Below are positions 56,234 to 64,000 of a stretch of DNA of 64,000 bases, in pieces. The DNA lies in contig NC_033560.1 of the NCBI RefSeq assembly GCF_001680005.1, forward strand, positions 127,501 to 191,500, in the 5' to 3' direction. Under the pieces are notes generated by a model. The model searched no databases, was not told the DNA's origin, and worked only from the letters and a program-made list of their open reading frames with translations. Numbering within the stretch: the stretch's first letter is position 1; every line of letters starts with the position of its first letter. The translations under genes were made by a program, and so were the position numbers. This stretch comes from Plasmodium coatneyi (taxonomy: Eukaryota; Apicomplexa; Aconoidasida; Haemosporida; Plasmodiidae).

Positions 56234-58032
56234 TGGGGATATTTCGCAAAAGACAGCATACGAGAAAAGGATCTCCCCTTAGCATTCCCGCACAACAAGG
56301 TGACACAAAAACGTTGCTTCGAAATGGAACTGACCTTTCGCTTTTTTTCAACGCTTTTGTCTTCCTGCGTTGAATGCAATGTGCAGCATGCGCAAAAGCA
56401 GATTTTTTTTTTTTTTTTTTTTTCGCGAAAAAGGTGCTACATATACGTTCAGCGTAGCAGCATACCCACGTGCAAAGTTTCCCCCCCCTTGAGGGATAAT
56501 TTTTTCCCCCCCACAATGGTATGTCCTTTTCCCCAGGGGGAGGAGCCTTCCACGCTGCGCCCTTCAGAGGTCTCCTTTATGAGAGGCGACCGTACAATCA
56601 TGCACACATGTCTACCCACATTTAAACACTTCTACACTGGTGAACGCCGAATATGTTTCTTCCCTTGGATGATTTTTTTCCTCCGTGTCACTCCCCCCAA
56701 ACGCACACACTGTACCTCCCCACCGTTTGGGTCGCACCCTGCTGGTGGAAAGACGCCACCCCCTCTGCAGGGAAACCACCTCAACCCACTTGTGAAGAAT
56801 GAGATGTGAGCCATTTCACCAATTTCATAAACGGGAAAATTAAGAAGACAACGAAGTCGATGAGGCATTGCGAAGCATGGCACAACAAGACCCAGAATAA
56901 CCATGACCATTTCGAAAGTCCACGGGGTGGACTCCCCTAACGTTCTTAACGAACGAACAAGAAAATCAACTTTGTAGCTGCCTCCCCCCAAAGCAACAGA
57001 GGGGGTCAGGATGTGAGGCGGGGAAGCAGCAGGAAGATACGCACCTTCCCAATTTGCACATTTTTTTTTTTTTTTTCTGATTAATGAATGGGGGAGTTTT
57101 TACAAATTGGTTTTTCCTCCCCTTCCCTTTTTTGTTACCCAACGGGGAAATATATTCCCCCTTTGTTATCTCCATTTGGGGAAAAAAAAAAAGGAACAAC
57201 TAAAATGATGTTTGCAAAAAGGTCCAATTTGTCCACACTTATTCATAACAACTTGTGCATTTTAAATTTACCTATGGCGGGAAAAAAAAAAAAAAAAAAA
57301 TGCTCTGCTGGAAAGATCACACATTCGGCGTTTGCACTTCTTGTCATGTGTGCATTTTTGTTTACACTGATCAGTTCGACGGGAAAACCTTTGATACTTA
57401 AAAATTTTCCATTTTCACGAATTGTCCCTTCGTATTTCATCCGTCTAACGCTTCGCCGCTTAACAACTGGTCCCTTCCGTGACACACACACCTCCTCCCA
57501 TCGATTGCACAGTCAGGGATATTTTTATTCCACTCTGTTATACGCTACGTTAGTGTTCTTTCCCCGTTGCTGTTTCTTCCACTGCTTTGGTATTTCCCCA
57601 CTGAGTAAATTTAAAAAGCGCCACACGGGTGAGCGTACACATGTGCATATACACACATAAAATTACGCATCGTATATATATATATTTTTATCTCCGTTGC
57701 TGCTTCTTTATTGTCCAACGGGCCACCTCAATGCTGCATCGGTGAAGCGTTATCCTTCTAGCTCGACGCAACACCTGAACCACAACCTATCCTTCCATTC
57801 GAATCTTAAACACTCATTAGTCACCAATTTGGAGGACACCTTTTTTGTTACGTCATTACAGTCACTCCACGCAGTCGCTTCCATTTTACCCTTATGATGA
57901 ATGGTTGTATTTATTCCTTCCGATAAAAAGGCATTGTTGCTCGGACTAGTTGGGAAAACGTCAGTTCAGTTGCCCCCACGATAGGACACTGTTCCATTTA
58001 CCTGTTCATTCATCTGTTAATTATGCACACCA
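56234..58032. other. Divergent intergenic region (CCDC39-like and FT1)
   Basis: A 1.8 kb shared upstream region. T-runs at 56401-56423 and 57061-57076, A-runs near 57183 and 57284-57300. Open frames at 56300-56809 and 57088-57660 (190 codons) run through the homopolymers and look non-coding. Confidence 0.6.
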
Positions 58033-59986
58033 TGGAGAAGCACTCGAGCTACGAAACCTGCAGCACCTTAACGAGTACGCCTCTCTCTATATGTGTGTGC
58101 GTCTGTTAACTGCCCCATCGGATGACCGCTCCCCAAGCTGCATTATTGCAAAGTTTTAAAATTGTGAAGTTGCAAGGTTGTCATATGTTTCATCCCACCC
58201 CCCCCTTCAGTTGAGTCCGCCGGCTCCGTCAACGAGAACAGTTACCTGATCGAAAAAATAGTAAACGATGAAGAGGACCCAGAGGACGACTCCATATACA
58301 ACAAAGTCTCCTCAAGTCTTATAGGTTTGTCAGGCACTGCTGTCCCATCCGTTCAGTGCGTCCAACTTGCACGTTCCGCTTTTTTGAAAAGGCCACTTTC
58401 CGCCACATTAACGTTCGCCTGACACACAACTGGAACGTTGCTCCCCTTCCACCCAGCGATGCTGCAGGGAGTCGAGGTGCTCTGCAACCTCTCCATTTTG
58501 TATCTCTTCAAGGACAACTATAAGGTCCACCCCGGTAGGTGCATGCACATTCGAATGCGTGAACACAACTTCCTACACACCATTTTGTATTATACACATA
58601 TGTGCGAACCAGCCAGTGGTTCACAAATAATGACGATGTGCAGATTTGTGTGTACCTTTTGGAGAGATCCCCCATGAGCACATTACCACTTCACGTGATT
58701 TTCCACTTCATTCCCACTTAGCAACGCTCAGCGTGATCCTGAGCCTTATAAAGCTCCCCTGGTCGATCAAGCTCCTCTGGGCAATCATCTCGGATAGTTT
58801 CCCCATTTGGGGTTTCCGAAGAAAGTACTACTTGCTCCTTGGGTCGATACTATGCATCCTTTCATTGCTCGCGTTGGGGCTGATAAACCACACGAACATT
58901 ACCCTCACAGTGGGTCTGCTAATGGTATACTTCTTTGGGAGTTCCCTATGTAACGTCATAGGAGAAGCACAAGTGGTGACCTCTAGCCGAAAGGGAACAA
59001 TGAAATGTTCAGCACAAAATGTATCCATCTTCTTTGGGTTCAGAAAATTAAGCTTTGCAATCATGTCCTACCTATCTGGGTACCTCCTATCAGTGATGAC
59101 CAAGCAGCATATATTCCTCATTGGGGCTCTTCTACCTGTCCTGGTATTAGCATCTTCCTTTTTCACCAAAGAGAAAAAAAGTTACAAAAAATGTTCTATG
59201 AAGGATCAAGTAAAGTGTATCTATGATATGGTGAAAATACCACACGTAAAAAATTTTATCATTTTTATTTTCCTCCTTATGTCTATGCCATCCTGTGGAA
59301 GCACTTTATTTTTTTATATGACAAATGAACTGAATTTTAGTCCTGATTTATTGGGGAAAATGGCAATGTTCCAATCTTTGGCTAGCTTACTAGCCATTTT
59401 ATCTTATATGTTTCTATTCAGTACAATCGACGTGACGAAATTGATTCTTTACTCTACCATTATTATTACTCCCCTCTGTTTGCTACCGTTAATTGTTGTA
59501 AAGAAGCTGAACCTATTCCTCTACCTTCCCAACAGTCTATTCATCATTACAGACACCGTCCTGATAGAATTTATTGCCGAATTTCAGACGATGCCTATTT
59601 TAGTTAAATGCTCACGTATTATTCCTGAAGGATTCGAGTCTACCATTTATTCTCTCTTTTTATCTGCCAGCAATTTAGCCGTCATTACGAGCTCCTTCCT
59701 TTCATCTTTCCTAACTTATGCGCTTAATATTACTTCAAAAAATTTTAAAAATTTGCCCCTCATGATAATCATTTGCTGCCTCACCAATGTCATCCCCATT
59801 CTCTTTTTATACCTTTTCCCCGTTTTCGACGAACTACCGAAGGATGTAGAGAAGACCCCCTGTTCGCCTCATCCCTACGGAACCTACGAAACGACACACT
59901 GCGTGTCTCCAGACAACTCCGACGCGGATGAGGAGACCTGCCTTTCTCCCGATCTCCCAGTGGGGAGCATCCTCGAGCAGTTCTGA
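58033..59986 (+). CDS. FT1: Folate transporter 1 (BT1 / FBT family of the MFS)
   Basis: Four exons, 58033-58075, 58211-58324, 58457-58534 and 58722-59986, GT-AG and in phase, giving 499 residues, close to P. falciparum FT1. The family (folate-biopterin transporters of kinetoplastids, apicomplexans and plants) imports folates and precursors such as pABA, with a role in antifolate response. The N-terminus is acidic and cytosolic (EKIVNDEEDPEDDS). Twelve hydrophobic segments are expected; conserved family sequence includes MLQGVEVLCNLSILYLFKD, KLPWSIKLLWAIISDSFPI with GFRRKYY, and the loop with VVTSSRKG. A basic central loop (KEKKSYKKCSMKD) separates the two halves, and the C-terminus is acidic. 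An in-frame ATG at 58024 (MHTMEKH) could be the true start. The first three exons are small, as in the P. falciparum gene from memory. Confidence 0.92.
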
Positions 59987-61624
59987 CGCGCCGTGAGGAA
60001 GTTACCATGAAGACGTGGCGCTTTGGATGAGGTACTACCCATCGTGCCCTTGCCAAGCAAACCCCACCCGAATGAGCGGAAGACCCCCTCCCAACATTTT
60101 TCCCGGAAAAAGAAGCATACTCATTAACCGAAAGTGCAGCTAAAATCAGTTCTATATTTTTTTGTGATCACGTGTTGATGGTCTTCCCTTGCATACAACT
60201 ACTTTTTTAGTGAAACTTTGAGGACACACTTCGTTGCAAGATGTGTGTGCTAATGTGGTTGGACGTACTATGTGCGGGGCGCCTCCGCACTAGCAACCTA
60301 TCCAACGTGAACACCCGTTTCTTTTTGTGAGTAGTCCAAAGGGGAGATAGGAGCCTCCCATTTGGTTACCCCTTTGATTCGAAACCCGTGGGTGTTACAT
60401 TCTCCCCATGGTTCGAAAAGTCTGTTGTTTTTATTTTATTTTTTTAGATAAAAAATTTGGGTTTCTATTCATTGCACGTTCATTTTTTTTTTTTTTTTTT
60501 GTGAGGGTACTCGTACCACTATCACCCCCTTATGATGAACCAGAGACACATTATTTTGTTTCCATTTCGGTAATCAGACAACCGAACACGTGGGGTAGCC
60601 TGTTTCCTGGAGAGTCACTCAAATGGATGGACGCCCCTAGGTCAGTTTGTTCACATGATGTGCAATTTGACTACGGCTAAATGGTACCGGAATTTTCGCC
60701 CCCAAAGGAGAAGTCATTTTTTCTTAAAAATTTTGCACCCCTTTACTGGGCACATTTCACCCCCTTTATTTCTCATTTATTTCCCCCCTTTCTTTGAAAA
60801 CGCAATTAATTTCGTTTGCCCCTAAATAGGGAAAATACAAAACTGTTGTGTCTTTAAGTAGGGTTGGAAAGTTACACACACGCAGGGTCACTTCTATGAC
60901 TTTTTTTAAATCCCCACGATGAGATTAAAAGGAATAAGTGAGAAAAAAGAAGAAGAGCTTGCCATTCTTCTCATTTTTAAAAATAGCTAAACCTTATCTA
61001 ATTTGCGTGCATGTTTCTAACACCCTGCCTTCTGGGTCAAATTGAAACACTTTTGCATTCCTCACGCGTTGTGTACAGCATTGTGAAGGCCCCCTTCTGG
61101 AGAAAAACACAAACAGGCAACATGGAGAAAAAAAAAAGATCGTTATCCTCCAAACTGCGGATTGCTAAATGTCACAAAGGTTAAAATTGACCAAGACTGA
61201 TCGAACAGAAAGTTCACCCTTGGTAAAGCGTCATATTTGTGTATGTTCACATAGTAGTTCGGCTCTCTCTCTCTATCTATGTTTTTTTTTTTAACGCGCT
61301 TTTTCCGGTGTCCCATCCAAGTTTTAAAAGTTACCTGAAAAGGTTCATAATTCCGTTCGCCACTTTCACAAGAATGAAAACTCGCAAAACTAATCGGTCA
61401 AAAGAATCCACAAGCGCTTCTTCTCCGTTCCAAGTGCGAAAAAAGTACATGCACAGGTCGGCAAAAATTATTACCAATTAGTGAAAAAAAAAAAAAAAAA
61501 AAAGATAAAATCTTATCTAAATATGAAATACAAGCGAAATAGAAACATTTTCACAAAAGAGGAGTTCATCCGAAATTGATTCTTGTCCTCCCCTTTTCGT
61601 GAAAACCAAATAACAGCTTTTACA
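59987..61624. other. Intergenic region between FT1 and eIF2B alpha
   Basis: A 1.64 kb gene-free stretch with a T-run (60486-60500), pyrimidine-rich sequence around 60760-60800 and an A-run (61483-61503) about 120 bp before the eIF2B alpha start. No supportable reading frame or RNA gene. Confidence 0.65.
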
Positions 61625-63378
61625 ATGGAGCATTGTGAACAATCGAATGAGGAAGGCGACGCGCCTGAGGAGCATGAAGGTATGTACCAGTCGTGGTTAC
61701 ACGTTAACACTTTTTCCCTCTACAACGTATAGCCTGTTCGTGGGGTCAACAGTTTTACCTTTAAAACGGAAGATTCTACGTAGCATACGTTTTACACACC
61801 ATCCTTCAAACCATCCTTTTTGCCCCTACGGCAAAACAGCATTTTATGCGTCCAATTATTTCCCACCATCATGCAGTTGTGCGCGCGTTTAAAAAGCACT
61901 ACTTTGAGGACAAGGACCAGATGCACATAGCAGCAATGAAGGCCATAGCCCAGTAAGACCAAAAAATGACCGAGAAGGAAAAAAAACGAAAAATGAAAAA
62001 TAAAAAAAAGACGATTAGTTAGCTTCCAACATCCCCATTAACACGGCGCTGAGAGAACTAAGTTGCAAGCGCTTAACTGTTAACACAATAAGTGGAAACA
62101 GGAATGAGGGGCGAATTACACACAGACAGTACGGCGAGAGTCATAATCCCAAAATGAGAAGCTGATCGCATATAAAAAAATGGAAATGCAAAAAAAATGC
62201 AATATATAGCCCATGTGGTAGATAGCACATTTTGCTTCTGCTCGAGTAGCGCGTGTATGTTTATAGTTTGAACGCGTACCTGTATACATGCGTACCTATA
62301 TGAAGGCCCATTTGTTACCCTTCCCTTCCACGCACACACATCGCAGAGTACTACAGAGCAACATGACAAAGACCAACTTCGAACTGTTCGTTAACTTAAA
62401 TGAGGCTAATGGAAAACTAAAAAGTTTCGTAAAAAACGAGAAAACGCAAAAGGACATTTTATCCATGCCCCACTCGAAGAGGATGACCATATACCCCATT
62501 CTGTCCTCCAGCGATATCTACCTTCACTTTGCGGTGAAAAAGTACACCCACAATGAAAATGTAAGAACATTGTTGGTGCGTAGGGGTATACGCGTATGTG
62601 TCTGCTGTGGTGTGTACCTATATGTATGCCCATCTTGCATGCCCGTCAGTGCTTACCTTACCTACCCTTTTCCCCCCAATTTTTTCCCCGAAAGAACTTC
62701 CCCAACCTGAAGAACCTAATCTCCAGCAGCGCCCAGGACTTCGCAGAAAACGTTAAACACAGTTTAACGGCCATAGGGAATAGCAGCAATATCATGTTCA
62801 TAAATAAGAAGACGACCATCCTAACGCACAGCAACTCCGAATGCGTAAAAAGCTTGCTACTGAATGTTGTAAAGAATCAAAGGAAGCACGTAAGTGTGTA
62901 CTTTACCTGCACAGAACATATCCGTAAGGACTACTTAAAGAAGGACAAAAAATTCGACGATAAATTTGTTGAAGATTTGCAGAGGGAAAATATTCAAGTA
63001 ACAAAAATTGACCTTGACAATGTTAAGGATGTATTAAGCACAATCGACTTTGTGGTCATAGGAACAGAACTTGTAATTGACAATGGAGGGATTATTAACA
63101 AGAAAGGTATTAAACAGCTAGCTGAATTGTGTTCATCAAATAGAAAAGAATTTTATGTCACTTGTGAAGCGTATAAATTTTTAAAAATTGAAAAAATAAA
63201 AAATTTCGCCCAGGAGTTTTATTCATATTGTACGGAAAATACAGCTAACGGAGGTAAAAATTTGTATGAATTTCTTCCCCACCATTTTATTACACTTTTT
63301 TACACGGACATTGGAATTTTTCCCCCATCTGCAATTTCGTACGAACTGAACAAATTGTACATCAACGATGTTAATTGA
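61625..63378 (+). CDS. Translation initiation factor eIF2B subunit alpha
   Basis: Four exons, 61625-61679, 61877-61952, 62347-62560 and 62695-63378, GT-AG and in phase, giving 342 residues (human 305). eIF2B is the guanine nucleotide exchange factor for eIF2; its alpha subunit sits in the regulatory core that senses eIF2 phosphorylation, which in Plasmodium controls sporozoite and schizont latency. Matches to human eIF2B alpha are MHIAAMKAIAQVLQSNM at the N-terminus, TTILTHSNSECVKSLLL, VSVYFTCTEHIRK, DFVVIGTELVIDNGGIINKK followed by G (human [20 protein letters not shown] then G), KEFYVTCEAYKFL, and the end FYTDIGIFPPSAISYELNKL. The last segment is the alpha-type signature. An acidic N-terminal extension of about 20 residues is parasite-specific. 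The second intron is about 390 bp, long for this window. Confidence 0.94.
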
Positions 63379-64000
63379 GGTTTGACATGCTCCTTTCAAA
63401 TAGGCGAGATTGTCCACCGTTGCTTTACGTCTATCACACCGAATTGGATGTTTTACATATATACGATGAGGTGCTTCACACGTGTTCCCCTTTTGGGGGG
63501 GAAGTACACCTTCCGCTGTTTGTTGTACCCTGGCATATTGCATCACATTTTGTTTGATTTTCCTTCCCCATTTTTACGCAAATCCCTTTTTGCTCGCCCC
63601 CAAGTAGCCTTTTCAGCGACCATTAGGGGGGCGCAACCTTTTTTTTGTATTTTTTCATTTCTCCCTTTTCTTTTTTTATTTGTTTCCCGTTAGTGCCTGC
63701 TGCATTTCCCCTTTTTTTTCAAAAAAAAATTAATTTTTACAAATGTGTCTTTCCAGTTTGTTTTTCTGCTCCTTTTCAAGCACAACGCATTGCGCGCATC
63801 GTAATGGCGAATTGATGCTGCATTCGGCATGCATTTAAGGGAGAAGAGACTGGACCCCTTAAAATAGCCTGTTGCGACGTTTTGTCCATCTGCATGGAAC
63901 GAAATGCAATATATAACAATCTCTGCAGTGGGTCTCACCCCCACAATGTGGCGTTACCATGTTATACTATTTATTTCTTCTTTTTGGCTAAATGTGTACA
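63379..64000. other. 3' flank of eIF2B alpha to window end
   Basis: About 620 bp with T-rich stretches (63700-63720) and short open frames of up to about 107 codons, none convincing. A gene on either strand may begin beyond the window. Confidence 0.6.

Noticed and set aside
57088..57660. 190-codon plus-strand frame upstream of FT1
   Set aside because: It runs through A/T homopolymers and Lys runs, shows no family match, and does not join in phase to the FT1 exons.

Overview
The window is nuclear DNA of a Plasmodium species, most likely from the P. vivax / P. cynomolgi / P. knowlesi group. The grounds are the gene families present (ETRAMP, the micronemal GPI antigen GAMA, a BT1-type folate transporter), the short introns with poly-pyrimidine acceptors, the Lys/Asn-rich low-complexity inserts, frequent poly(dA:dT) runs, and a coding GC content well above P. 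falciparum. An AT-rich, repeat-filled left part (about 1-17 kb) passes into a more GC-balanced conserved block (17-64 kb), as at the inner edge of a subtelomere.

Left part. A ribosomal RNA unit lies on the minus strand: 18S (about 7673-9834), ITS1, 5.8S (about 7188-7347). A 28S-like 5' end is cut by the left edge of the window (1 to about 50). If this belongs to the same unit, its ITS2 is about 7.1 kb long and full of tandem repeats, which is very unusual. The 18S copy is full length but has substitutions in blocks that are almost universal in SSU rRNA. Upstream of the 18S (9.8-13 kb) is spacer with hairpins and a diverged duplicated element. From about 13.1 to 17.2 kb I see no gene.

Right part. 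Twelve protein genes follow: ETRAMP (-), a 2,462-residue protein of unknown function (+), a prolyl 4-hydroxylase-like dioxygenase (+), LSm8 (-), prohibitin 1 (-), a CCDC124 homologue (-), TRAPPC11 (-), a glutaredoxin-fold/zinc-ribbon protein (+), GAMA (+), a CCDC39-like coiled-coil protein (-), folate transporter 1 (+) and eIF2B alpha (+). Exon structures were worked out by hand from splice consensus, reading phase and alignment to remembered family sequences. From memory, this order matches the conserved block near one end of P. falciparum chromosome 8.

The genes do not form one pathway. They cover RNA processing (LSm8), translation (CCDC124, eIF2B alpha, rRNA), mitochondrial maintenance (prohibitin), vesicle traffic (TRAPPC11), invasion (GAMA), the parasitophorous vacuole membrane (ETRAMP), the male gamete axoneme (CCDC39-like) and folate uptake (FT1). 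No tRNA, transposon or CRISPR array was recognised. The most unusual items are the ITS2 expansion with its repeat families, the diverged 18S, the prolyl hydroxylase whose catalytic fold is split by a long insert, and the GCATGC cluster upstream of the ETRAMP gene.
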